A stretch of 64,000 bases of DNA from BTUB01 sp963836585 (lineage in GTDB: Bacteria > Babelota > Babeliae > Babelales > Vermiphilaceae): NCBI GenBank assembly GCA_963836585.1, contig CAWIJV010000001.1, positions 62,001 to 126,000 on the forward strand. The letters are read 5' to 3'. The position numbers were made by a program, and so were the translations under genes. Below, one piece after another: positions 30,777-39,553 of the stretch (positions are counted from its first letter, which is position 1; each line of letters starts with the position of its first letter). The notes below the pieces were generated by a model, which saw nothing but the letters and a program-made list of their open reading frames with translations, did no database searches and had not been told where the DNA came from.

Positions 30777-30832
30777 GTCGAAGGGTTACGCCCGCTTTTA
30801 TTTGTTTTTGCACCAGTTCACGTACTTATACT

Positions 30833-30873
30833 TTGAATAGTCCCCCCATCTCATGTATACTTTTTTGTATACA
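30833..30873 (+). promoter_or_regulatory. mazEF promoter and operator
   Basis: TTGAAT (30833-30838), 17-nt spacer, TATACT (30856-30861). The -10 lies inside the inverted repeat TGTATAC-TTTTTT-GTATACA (30854-30873), a good site for autorepression by the antitoxin. AGGAGT lies 5 nt before the antitoxin ATG. Confidence 0.6.
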
Positions 30874-30894
30874 CAAGTGTAACAGGAGTATTGT

Positions 30895-31140
30895 ATGTCA
30901 AAAATGATGAGAATTTCAGAGAAAACAGCCAAAAATCTCTCTCAGTTGGCTAAAATGACCGGAAGATCAAAACAACTTATCATTCAGAAAGCTATAGAGA
31001 CGTATGCTCGAGAACAAATTCTTAAGAAAGCAAATGCAGAGTATGCCCGCTTCAAAAAAGATAAGAAAGCCTGGAAAGAGGAGCAGCAAGAATTGGCAGA
31101 GTGGGATATCACCTTAAGCGATGGACTATCCGATGAGTAA
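30895..31140 (+). CDS. mazE: MazE-like / ribbon-helix-helix antitoxin
   Basis: An 81-aa protein with an N-terminal ribbon-helix-helix (MRISEKTAKNLSQLAKMTGR, then IIQKAIETYAREQIL) and an acidic C-terminal tail (EWDITLSDGLSDE) to bind the toxin. Its stop overlaps the mazF start (ATGAGTAA, 31133-31140), giving translational coupling. Confidence 0.82.
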   Translation: MSKMMRISEKTAKNLSQLAKMTGRSKQLIIQKAIETYAREQILKKANAEYARFKKDKKAWKEEQQELAEWDITLSDGLSDE

Positions 31141-31483
31141 AATAAGATTGGCTCGAGGTGATATATGGTATGTCGATTTGGATCCAACCGTAGGTCATGA
31201 GCAGGCAAAAAGAAGACCTTGCCTAGTTATTTCTGCTGCTACATTTAATCAAGGCCCTTCAGAGCTAGCAGTAGTTCTTCCTTTAACCTCAAAATACAGA
31301 GATCTTTATTGGATTATTCCCTTAAATGCAGAAGATAGTGGGTTGCCCGTCAGATCTTACATACTTGGTAATCAAATAAGAACAGTTTCCCTTAAGCGAT
31401 TTTCTGGTAGCTGCCTAGGAACAGTACCTGAACGTGTGTTGCTACAGGTTGAACAACGCTTGCGAGTTCTATTGCATATTTAA
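31133..31483 (+). CDS. mazF: MazF/PemK-type endoribonuclease toxin
   Basis: A 116-aa toxin beginning MSKIRLARGDIWYVDLDP, with GHEQAKRRPCLVIS (the conserved G.EQ..RRP.LV motif), VVLPLTSK, and the C-terminal LGNQIRTVSLKRF. MazF cleaves single-stranded mRNA at short sites. ATG 31133 was chosen because it overlaps the antitoxin stop and removes a non-conserved extension. Confidence 0.9.
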   Translation: MSKIRLARGDIWYVDLDPTVGHEQAKRRPCLVISAATFNQGPSELAVVLPLTSKYRDLYWIIPLNAEDSGLPVRSYILGNQIRTVSLKRFSGSCLGTVPERVLLQVEQRLRVLLHI

Positions 31484-31588
31484 GCTGGCAAAAAATACTG
31501 ATTTTTTTTACTTTTGTATAGCTATGAATTTGTAACAAAACATATCGACTCGCTTTCTTGCCCGCGACGCAAGTCGCATTAAAAACCA

Positions 31589-32113
31589 CTATTTTTCAGT
31601 AACAAATCCATTAATTGGCCACGCCAGTGAAAATTCTAGATGCACATCTTGCATCGGCTGATGATGCACTAAAAATCGCACATTTTTAAACGGCAATCCG
31701 GCAGACTTGAGTGTTTTGAGGATGCTTTCCACAATCATCCATTTTTCAAAGGTGCTGCTTTCTTTGGCAAATGGCGCGCGCTCAAGCGAGATAAACAATT
31801 CATCACTATGAGCAAGCACTGATTCCACCGCCACTCTTTTTTTAAGCAGATGCTCATCATGCGCCATCTCAAGCCAGCTGCTTGCAATGATCTGAGCATT
31901 AGCAACTGCAGAATCAGAAAGCAAAAGCTGAATCTCTTCAGTGCGCCAACCGTCGCGCCAGAAGTGGAGCGGGATCTTTTTCTTCTGGGCAGTGGGTGTC
32001 TGATCAAAAGTGGAAGCGGTTGTTTTTTTAAAGTTGATGATGATGTATTCATGGTAATAGCCAAAAAAGAGTATGCCGGCTACAAAAAAGAGTGCGAGAA
32101 GCATTATTCTCAT
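31589..32113 (-). CDS. Exported GerMN-like domain protein
   Basis: A 174-aa protein with an N-terminal membrane anchor (residues ~3-22) and a GerMN-like fold: FWRDGWRTEEIQLLLS, then LFISLERAPFAKESSTFEKW, SILKTLKSAG and VRFLVHHQPM. GerMN domains often accompany cell-wall amidases. Here the amidase-like gene lies 1 nt upstream and the ribosome site GAGGAATAAA is in its last codons, so the two are coupled. Confidence 0.65.
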   Translation of the reverse strand: MRIMLLALFFVAGILFFGYYHEYIIINFKKTTASTFDQTPTAQKKKIPLHFWRDGWRTEEIQLLLSDSAVANAQIIASSWLEMAHDEHLLKKRVAVESVLAHSDELFISLERAPFAKESSTFEKWMIVESILKTLKSAGLPFKNVRFLVHHQPMQDVHLEFSLAWPINGFVTEK

Positions 32114-32114
32114 T

Positions 32115-32771
32115 TTATTCCTCTAGAATTTTTTGCAGCGCTTGCGCCAGAGGGGTAACAATGAGCGCGATATCGTTTACGCTTTGCAATCCTATCTCAA
32201 TGCCGATGGCACTTGCCATAATGCCCATCAACGGTTTAAAGGGCAGCTTGTATGCTCCCTGCAGTTCCAGTTCGGGTGATTGCGCGAGCAGTTTCTTGAG
32301 CGTGTTTGCCCATGCGGTAGTTTGGCTTGCGTTGAGTGCGTGCGCCTGATCAGAGTAATAAAATCCGATGCTGTCTTTTTTTAAGATAGAGGTATCACCA
32401 TTAAAAAATTGGTACACACTGATTGCCGGATGCGCATGAGTGTGCGCGTAGCAGTTGATGCTGATGTATAAATCAGCACTTAATTTATTGGCCAACTGTG
32501 CATTTTGCAACAGCGCCACCGCTTGGCCGGGCGTGCGATTGATGATTACTTTTGTGCCGGGACTGATTTGCGCGAGCGCTTCTTTGAGTTTCTGTGCAAT
32601 GGTAAAGCTTACACTGCTTTCAAAATTTCCATCGATGATGCGGCCCGGGTGCATGGCATCGCCGCTGGCTTCTAAAATGAGAATGCGTGCCGATGCTGGA
32701 TGGAACATATTAAAAAACGAGCGGGGTTGGGTGGTGGTGCAAATTAAGATGAGGAATAGTATACATTTCAT
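32115..32771 (-). CDS. N-acetylmuramoyl-L-alanine amidase-like (Amidase_3), degenerate
   Basis: A 218-aa exported protein with the Amidase_3 outline: strand ILILEASGDAMHPGR, the Glu in DGNFESSVSFTIAQKL, VIINRTPGQAVALLQNAQLAN, ADLYISINCYAH and the late Glu in GIMASAIGIEIGL. In active enzymes the zinc His residues sit in GHGG and in SIHAN. Here the first is replaced by SGDA and the second reads SINCYAH, so two zinc ligands look changed. It may be a non-catalytic wall-binding protein or use nearby His residues. It lies 2 nt after recD2 and 1 nt before the GerMN gene. Confidence 0.65.
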   Translation of the reverse strand: MKCILFLILICTTTQPRSFFNMFHPASARILILEASGDAMHPGRIIDGNFESSVSFTIAQKLKEALAQISPGTKVIINRTPGQAVALLQNAQLANKLSADLYISINCYAHTHAHPAISVYQFFNGDTSILKKDSIGFYYSDQAHALNASQTTAWANTLKKLLAQSPELELQGAYKLPFKPLMGIMASAIGIEIGLQSVNDIALIVTPLAQALQKILEE

Positions 32772-32773
32772 AA

Positions 32774-35066
32774 TTATCGTGCTCTCAAATCGCTGGTTAA
32801 ATAGTGCTGCAAAAACGTGGTCCGCTCGAGCCCTTTATTATTTTTAATTGCCATAGCAATTGCTTTGGGTTGGCCAATCAAGACGCACAATTTTTTGGCG
32901 CGCGTGATTGCCGTATAGATCAAATTGCGTTGCAAGAGAGTAAAATGTTGCATAAAAATCGGAATAATCACGGCCGGATATTCTGAGCCCTGGCTTTTGT
33001 GAATTGAGATTGCGTAAGCGAGCACCAGCTCATCAAGATCACCATATTCATATTCCACTACTCGTTCATAAAAGCGCACCATCACAATCTGATCGGTGAT
33101 ATTAATATCATTGATAGTGCCAATGTCGCCATTAAATACATTTTTATCATAATTATTTTTAATCTGCATCACCCGATCACCGGTGGTGTAGCGATACTGG
33201 CCGTGGGCCAGCTGCTTGCTCTCTTGGGTTGGTGCATTGAGGAGCGCCTGCAGATAGAGATTGATCTGCTGGGTGCCCACAATGCCACGGTTCATGGGGA
33301 CCAGCACCATGGCATCCTGCGGCCGAATGCCATGGCGCTTTAGATATTGTGTCAAAATATGCTCCAAATGGTGATTTACATTGTGTCGGCTCATTTTCTT
33401 TAATATAGATAAAATCTTTTTTTGGCGCATCGCCGTATGATGAAGGGAATTCGCCCACATTTACTTTGTGCGCATTGATCACGATGAGGCTGTCTTGCGC
33501 TTGGCGGAAAATCTCTTGCAAGCGGATCGTGGTGATTTTGGTGCTGGCAATCAGATCATTTAAAAAATTGCCCGCACCCACTGAGGGCAACTGATCCACA
33601 TCGCCGATAAATACTAAGTGGCCGGTAAAGGGAACGGCGCGTAAAATCGCATGCGCCAGAAAAATATCGAGCATCGATGCTTCATCGATAATAATATAAT
33701 CTGCTTTGATCGCATCCTGTTCATTTTTTGCAAACATTTTGCTGATCGGATCAAATTCCAGCAGACGGTGAATAGTGAGCGCGAATTTCCCAGTGCTTTC
33801 GCTAATGCGTTTGGCCGCTCTGCCGGTGGGTGCTGCTAATTTATAGCTCAACTCATGCTCATCAAGAATGGCAAGCAGCTTTTTGATGAGTGTAGTTTTG
33901 CCGGTGCCCGGGCCGCCGGTGATGATGGTAATTTTATTTTGCAAGCAGGCTAAGATCCCCCGCTGTTGATCCTCGTTTAGTTGCACTTCGTGCATCTCAG
34001 AAACTCGGAGTTTTTGATATACTTGATTGCTGTCGATAGTGTGTTGCAGTGGTTGTTGCAATAATTTTTCTATTTTTTGCGCGGCACCTTTTTCGGCAAA
34101 ATAGTGGGCGCTCAGGGCAATAAAATGCTGATCATGATGCGTGAGGAGCTTGATTTTTGCTTCGTCATACAATTCGTGCAGGGCGTTTTTGAGGAGGAGA
34201 TTAATTGATTCGCTTGTGTGGTTCGATACGCTCGTTTCACTCGCACTCACCACGAACGGAGGTCCGTTCGTCCCGAGTAGCCTGGAAGGCGTATCGAGGG
34301 ATCGTTTCTCTGCATCATCTCGAAGGGCTAATAGCTCCGTCGCCTTTTCTTTTAGCGAAGCTAATTCGCAATACAGATGCCCCTGGCTGGCATGATTGTT
34401 CAGCGCAAAAATAATGCCGGCCTTGATGCGCTTGAGTGAATATAATGATATGCCAATAGCTTGGGCAATCCGATCGGCCACATGGAAGCCGATGCCCCAA
34501 ATCTCATCAGCAAGCCGATACGGATTCTCAGTGATGATGGCGATCGAGTTTTGGCCGTAGGCTTTATAAATTTTAATCGCATAGGTGGTGGAGATTCCTT
34601 TTTCTTGCAGGTAAACCATCACATTGGAAATATCACGTTGATTTTGCCAAGAACTGGTAATAAGTTCCAGTCGCTTATGGCCAATGCCGCTCACCTCATG
34701 CAAACGGTGCGGCTGCTTATCGATCACTTCAAGCACTGCGGTGCCAAAATGATCCACCATTTTTTGTGCGTATGATGGCCCAATGCCTTTAATGAGCCCC
34801 GATCCTAAATATTTGATGAGCCCTGCAGTGCTGGTAGGGATGTTCGTGGTGTAACTGGTTGCTTCAAACTGTTTGCCAAATTTGGGATGGACGTTCCAGT
34901 TTCCTTGGAGCAAAACTTCTTGCCCCGCATGCACATTAGCCAGATGGCCACACACGGTGATAGTTGTTTGATCATCAAGGGTGAGCGCAAAGACCGCATA
35001 ACCGTTTTCATTATTTTGAAACAGGAAGCGATCGACAATACCTTTAAGTTCTGCGTGATGATCCAT
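32774..35066 (-). pseudogene. recD2: RecD2-type DNA helicase, one frameshift
   Basis: RecD2 is a 5'-3' superfamily 1B helicase for DNA repair. The ~764-aa conceptual protein has the N-terminal OB-like domain, tandem HhH (GLIKGIGPSYAQKMVDHFG, then LHEVSGIGHKRLELI), Walker A ITGGPGTGKTTLIKK, IIIDEASMLD, VFIGDVDQLPSVGAG, LQEIFRQAQDS and the C-terminal motif YAISIHKSQGSEYPAVIIP with YTAITRAKK. A single missing base near 33390 moves the last ~230 residues to another frame. Residues ~245-285 are encoded by a palindromic repeat insertion. First gene of an operon with the amidase-like and GerMN genes. Confidence 0.9.
34219..34300. repeat. Palindromic element inserted in recD2
   Basis: Outer arms TCGATACGC (34223-34231) and GCGTATCGA (34289-34297), inner arms ACGAACGGA and TCCGTTCGT (34252-34271), with CTCACCACGAACGG as in the intergenic copy at 4577. 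The recD2 frame stays open through it and reads about 30 extra residues (DTPSRLLGTNGPPFVV...). Confidence 0.85.
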
Positions 35067-35120
35067 TGAAGATGTTCTACTTATAGTTTGTGCCTGTCAC
35101 GCCAAAGCTGCTGTGATGAT

Positions 35121-35165
35121 CATCCTTCGATACGAAATCTTCGATTTCTACTCAGGACGAACGGA
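35121..35165. repeat. Palindromic element between recD2 and an exported-protein gene
   Basis: CATCCTTCGATACG, a hairpin GAAATC-TTC-GATTTC, and CTACTCAGGACGAACGG. It contains the minus-strand stop codon of the 227-aa gene (TAG at 35150-35148) and its last six sense codons. Confidence 0.85.
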
Positions 35166-35831
35166 AGAAGGGACGGCCTTGGCGACGGCGGATTGTTTTT
35201 GTTCCATCATCTCTTTGAATTGCGCGCACGCTTTAGGGCAACTGCGTAAGAGAGTCTCTAAGAAGTATAGCAGGTCATCCACAAATTGATCAAATAATGT
35301 GATGGTGGTTAATTTTTGATAGATCGTGGCCGATTCATCACCTTCTTTTACATTCGCCCATTCGAGTAAATGACTATCGGTGCGATGTGCTTTTTGTGCC
35401 CACTCGCCGATGAGAACAATCATTTGCCCTTTGGCGCCCCGCGCATCGGCCAAGAATGGTTTGGTCAGTTCAACAAAATCATCGATAATTTTGCTGAGCG
35501 CGATAGCATGCAGCGCCCGCAATCGTTGCTGATCGCTGGCGCTGTTGCTGCGCATCAATTTTGCTTCAAGCGCCATGAGTTCATTAATAGTCTGTTTCTT
35601 GCCCTCAAATTCAAAAAGCCCGGTGATCGCGTGTGCAGAATTGGTTCTACCGATGCGGCGCTTATTTAAATCCAGGCGCAAGCGAATCACCATGCCGACG
35701 GTATTGCCGTTTACGCCGAGGGTAAATCCGTCAATCATTTCCAGAATTTCTGCTGCGAGGGTGAGGGGAATATGTTCGGCATTGCTAATTGGTGAAGCCA
35801 ATAATGCTACTATCAATAATTGCTTTTTCAT
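35148..35831 (-). CDS. Exported protein of unknown function, 227 aa
   Basis: Signal peptide MKKQLLIVALLASPISNA; AAAAGGAT lies before the ATG. The mature part is helical with no recognised domain and Lys/Gln/Ala-rich near the end. The last residues, SSVRPE, and the stop are read from a palindromic element, so the original C-terminus was probably different. Confidence 0.72.
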   Translation of the reverse strand: MKKQLLIVALLASPISNAEHIPLTLAAEILEMIDGFTLGVNGNTVGMVIRLRLDLNKRRIGRTNSAHAITGLFEFEGKKQTINELMALEAKLMRSNSASDQQRLRALHAIALSKIIDDFVELTKPFLADARGAKGQMIVLIGEWAQKAHRTDSHLLEWANVKEGDESATIYQKLTTITLFDQFVDDLLYFLETLLRSCPKACAQFKEMMEQKQSAVAKAVPSSVRPE

Positions 35832-35850
35832 AAAATATCCTTTTTTGGTT

Positions 35851-37515
35851 TTAAAATGATACGTCAGTATTAAATGTCAGAGTAAAATCGGCCCCCAGGC
35901 CCCGATTCATATAGGTATAATCGGCAAAAAATGAGAGGGTCCAAAATTTATCCGGTTTATTAATTTTGAAAAAGAGTGAGCCGGCCAATTTTGCTTGGTA
36001 AGCAGTGAGATAGCGCGCATTATAGCGATCGATGATGCGCATTACATACGGGTCAGCATCCACATTGCTTAATTTTTCTTTGTTGCGCACATAGGTATCG
36101 GTGCCAAAACTAAACCCAAAGCGCTCATTGCCTTCCCAAAATAGTTGCGAGCTCCAGCGGAACACAATGCCCGGATGCACCGATGCTTGCAAGGCATAGG
36201 GGAAAATGCGATTGGTGAGTTGCTGCACAATAAAATTATAGTTGCTATTGATCACTGCCTGATCCTCACTCACAAAATCGAGTGAGTTAAACAATGCTTC
36301 TTCGGCCGGGATTCTAAAGCTGCGCCATTCGGTGGCCGGAAACAGATATTCGAATGAGATAAAGCTGCGCATGGTAACATCAGTTGCCCATTTTTGCTTG
36401 ATCAAGGCGGTGAGTGGCGAGCGGTTGCGAATATAAGTGCCCAGGCCAAAATGGCCGCCATTGCCCATGGGTGCTTCCAGCAGCATGGCGCCCAAATTTT
36501 CCAGCGCGGCAAAAGCGTAATTGATCGGTTGCGTGTTGGTAAAAGGAGCGCCGCCGGTTGCTGCTTGCGCATTATTAATCAGCTGCACCAAATCTAGATA
36601 GTGGCCGACTTATAATCAACTGAAGGCTGGAGCCCTTGAGCCCCTTTTTCCAGGCAAAGGCAGTAGGAATGGTGCTAAATAATCCTAAGCGCACCGCAAG
36701 ATTTTGCTCGTTTTACGATATAGGACGATCAACATAAATACGCGTGTCACCAATGCCCAATTTATCACTAATAAGATACTGCTCTTCCAGTTCGTGCTGT
36801 TGGCGTTCGGCTACATGCAATTGCTCCGGTGTTTGTGGGAGGCCAAAAAGATCGCCTACGAGATCTTCAAATCTTCTTGCACTCGAGGATTTACAAAATG
36901 ATTGCGCTCTAGATAATACCAGGGAGCCATAACGGTAAGGTCCAGCAGTCGATCTTTTTTTTGCCGCCGATCATGAAGTCCAAGTCGCCGTTCTTGCACG
37001 GTAAAGGTGCTAAAAAGATCGAGCAAGGGGAGATAGTCTTTCAGATCTAGATCCGGAAAAAACGGGGCAGTCCTCGTAATAATATTTTGTAAGGTTTGCA
37101 AAAAACTGTTTTGAGTGAGGCCTAAATAGGTGCAAATATTGGAACTGGTCTCAGTAAAAAATGCGCGGGAGGTTTGATTGTAAAACAGATCGATAAATAC
37201 TGCCTTTTTGTCTTTATCATGCCGCCACGGCCAGCAAAAAGGATAATCAAGAAGACTGCGACTCTTAATCTTATTAGAGCGCAAAAAAAAGTTTTCTTGC
37301 AAAAGATTTACCACTCCGGCATTTTCCAAGAGATTTACCACGTCGGTTTTGGTGGTGGTGCGTGGCACATTAAAATTGGTAGTTTCGATAATGTCGCATA
37401 CGTCAGGAGAGTTATCAATAAATGCTACCAATTCATCAAAGGCATCGCGGAGCCCGTGATTGCCCACTGCTTTATTTGATATGGTTGCTAGCAGTATTAA
37501 AAGAAAAAGATACAT
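35851..37515 (-). pseudogene. Outer-membrane barrel protein, frameshifted
   Basis: An N-terminal segment (MYLFLLILLATISNKAVGNH..., signal peptide) and a C-terminal barrel segment ending FTLTFNTDVSF lie in two frames, joined by 36600-36855, where GDLFGLPQTPEQLHVAERQQ, LISDKLGIGDTRIYVDRPI and VRLGLFSTIPTAFAWKKG can be read in shifting frames. Repaired length ~555 aa. The alternating strands and final Phe indicate an outer-membrane barrel; no named family is recognised. It precedes the 227-aa exported-protein gene by 19 nt. Confidence 0.65.
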
Positions 37516-37601
37516 TACTTCATATCCCTTATAATCTATTTTTGTGATGGTTTATCGTAGCGTATTTTGAATATTCTGACAATAAATGCTCCCCCCTCTA
37601 C

Positions 37602-37736
37602 ACATGGTGAGTGATCACGCAGTGATCGTATCGAACCATCCTTCGAGCCTACTCCGCCGTAGTTCTAGGCATAGTGTCTTGACTATAACGCAGAGGCTAC
37701 GAAGGCCGGATATGCCCTGCGGGCTACTCAGGATGT
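37602..37736. repeat. Composite palindromic element upstream of the ATP synthase operon
   Basis: CATGGTGAGT, a hairpin GATCACGCAGTGATC, GTATCGAACCATCCTTCGAG, then CCTACTCCGCCGTAGTTCTAGG...GAGGCTACGAAGGCCGGA as in the 4483 copy, ending CTACTCAGGATG. It fills most of the ~300-nt gap before atpE. Confidence 0.75.
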
Positions 37737-37819
37737 TTTCTCCTCTAGAATTATATAAAATATGCGCTATGTTAAGAGTAATAACCGGTTAGTCTTTTTT
37801 ATAAGAGAGGCGTATTACT

Positions 37820-38077
37820 ATGGTAGAAGGTATTTTTTATGCAAAAGCGGCAGCATGTATTGGTGCAGCAATTGCAATAGGATTGGGGGTTTTAGGGCCT
37901 GCTCTGGGGCAAGGAGCGATAGGCATGAAAGCGTGTGAAAATATCGGAAAATACCCGGAAAGCGCGAACAAAATTCGTATGGTGATGCTTATCAGTATGA
38001 CCATCATAGAAACACTTGCTATTTATGTACTGTTGATTGCCGGAGGATTGGTATACTTCTTGGTCTTTGCTCAGTAA
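37820..38077 (+). CDS. atpE: F-type ATP synthase c subunit, sodium-type
   Basis: An 85-aa two-helix proteolipid forming the rotor ring. Helix 1 has glycine spacing and GPALGQG; the polar loop is GKYPES; the ion-carrying Glu is E64 in IIETLAIY. P27, Q31, E64 and T65 fit the P-X3-Q-X32-E-(S/T) pattern known from sodium-translocating c rings, with a Tyr five residues after the Glu. GAGAGG lies before the ATG. First gene of the operon in this window; no a subunit precedes it. Confidence 0.92.
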   Translation: MVEGIFYAKAAACIGAAIAIGLGVLGPALGQGAIGMKACENIGKYPESANKIRMVMLISMTIIETLAIYVLLIAGGLVYFLVFAQ

Positions 38078-38106
38078 AATAGTATTACTAAGCCATAGGT
38101 TTTGGT

Positions 38107-38478
38107 ATGACAATCATAAATGCTACGCTGATCGTTCAATTATTTCATTTTTCTCTGGCATTTTTTCTTATCAAGTATCTTCTTTTTAAACCTGTTCTTG
38201 CGCAGATAGATCAAGAATCTTGCTTGCATGATAGCTTGATTACAACGGTTCAAAGTCATCAGCAGGTGGTCACTCAAAGAGAACGAGAAATTGCCCAGCA
38301 TTGGGCAGCATTGCGCCAGTATGCTCAGCGGCATGCCCCTGCCATCTCTTTTGCAACCCGCGCATCCGCCACGATACCTGAAGTTATGCCGTATGCATCT
38401 TTTAGTGAGCAGGAGATAAAAAAAACAGTGGATGCCATCGCGCAAGAAATGGTAGCTCGGGTGCAGCATGTTCGGTGA
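38107..38478 (+). CDS. ATP synthase b-type subunit (b' position)
   Basis: A 123-aa protein with one N-terminal membrane helix (LIVQLFHFSLAFFLIKYLLF) followed by KPVLAQIDQE, the usual start of a b-subunit stalk, and a polar helical rest that is short for a full stalk. By position (after c, before a second b-like gene) it is the b' partner. It overlaps the next gene by 11 nt. Confidence 0.7.
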   Translation: MTIINATLIVQLFHFSLAFFLIKYLLFKPVLAQIDQESCLHDSLITTVQSHQQVVTQREREIAQHWAALRQYAQRHAPAISFATRASATIPEVMPYASFSEQEIKKTVDAIAQEMVARVQHVR

Positions 38479-38965
38479 TGCTTCCTTATTTTCCTTCATC
38501 TTTAGAATGCTTAATGCTCTTGTTTTATTCGGGCTCACCTATTATATATATCGTCGCTACTTTAAATATCGCATTGAAGAAAAAATTGCTCAAAAAGAGG
38601 GGCTCTTAAAAGGATTGGAGGAGCAGGGATACTTTTTAGAGGGCCGTTCACAATTTTTACACCAGCAGTTGGAGCGGCAGGAAAAAAAAGCTGAGGGATT
38701 GCGCAGTAAGATTGATCAGTGGCACGCTGCAGTGGATTTGGCGCGGCAGCGGCACCACGATGATTTGTTACGGCTTGCTCGGCATGCTGGCCAGCGTGTT
38801 GCGATAAAGGATGAGATGATTGTGCATGAGCGTTGGCGCGCTCTGGTAATGCCCGAAGCGCTTGAGCAGACGCGCTCTCAATTGCAAAAAAAGTTTTCTC
38901 ATGATGCGCTCAACAAGGCTTTTGTGGCTGAGGTTCTGGAAAAAATTGAAATGGGCAAAGTATGA
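38468..38965 (+). CDS. atpF: ATP synthase b subunit
   Basis: A 165-aa protein: one membrane helix (MLNALVLFGLTYYIYRRYF) then a long charged coiled coil (KIAQKEGLLKGLEEQGYFLE...), the peripheral stalk. The ATGA overlap with the next gene (38962-38965) gives tight coupling to delta. Confidence 0.8.
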   Translation: MFGDASLFSFIFRMLNALVLFGLTYYIYRRYFKYRIEEKIAQKEGLLKGLEEQGYFLEGRSQFLHQQLERQEKKAEGLRSKIDQWHAAVDLARQRHHDDLLRLARHAGQRVAIKDEMIVHERWRALVMPEALEQTRSQLQKKFSHDALNKAFVAEVLEKIEMGKV

Positions 38966-39531
38966 ATAATGGTATGAAGATTGCCCGACGCTATGCCCTG
39001 GCTTTTTTTAATGTATTTCCTCTCACCCAGAAAGATTATGAAAAGTTGCGAGAGGCGGTTACTTTTCTCGAGGATAATCCTCAAATTTCTGCCTTTTTAA
39101 AGATCCCCGCGTTGGAAGGGTCTATAAAATATCAAGCCCTGGAAGAGCATATTATTAAACGGTTTGATTTACCCGCATCGTGCAATCAACTGTTGCGTGT
39201 GGTGGTTAGCAAAAAAAGAGCGGAGCTGCTTTTGGAGATATTGCGTGCATTAGTGCGCCGCTATCAGCAGCAGCATAATATGCTGATGTTTTGCGTTGAG
39301 AGCAGTGTGCCGCTTGTTGATGAGCAACAAGAAGCAGTGCGGCAATTTCTTGCGCGGCAGACAGGAGCCTTTGTGGTGAGTGAATTTGAAATAGATGAGC
39401 AATTAATTGCCGGCATTCGCATGCAAAGTGATGAGTTAAAGTGGGAATATTCTATTGCGCGGCAGTTACAGGATTTGAAATGCTTCGACGAGCTCAGCAC
39501 GAACGGTCTATCTTCCGTTCGTTCCGAGTAG
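38962..39531 (+). CDS. atpH: ATP synthase delta subunit
   Basis: A 189-aa delta/OSCP subunit linking the stalk to F1: MKIARRYALAFFNVF at the start, a helical N-domain, LLRVVVSKKRAELLLEILRAL in the middle and FVVSEFEIDEQLIAGIRMQS near the end. The family should finish soon after a short strand and helix; here the last ~17 residues (CFDELSTNGLSSVRSE and preceding Lys) and the stop are read from a palindromic repeat, so the C-terminus is changed. Confidence 0.9.
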   Translation: MNNGMKIARRYALAFFNVFPLTQKDYEKLREAVTFLEDNPQISAFLKIPALEGSIKYQALEEHIIKRFDLPASCNQLLRVVVSKKRAELLLEILRALVRRYQQQHNMLMFCVESSVPLVDEQQEAVRQFLARQTGAFVVSEFEIDEQLIAGIRMQSDELKWEYSIARQLQDLKCFDELSTNGLSSVRSE

Positions 39532-39548
39532 CCGAAGGCGTATCGAGG
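39481..39548. repeat. Palindromic element spanning the atpH end and atpA leader
   Basis: TGCTTCGACGAGCTCAGC, ACGAACGG/CCGTTCGT arms, then CCGAGTAG and GGCGTATCGAGG. It encodes the end and stop of atpH, and its last bases (GAGG, 39545-39548) serve as the ribosome site 5 nt before atpA. Confidence 0.85.
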
Positions 39549-39553
39549 AATTA

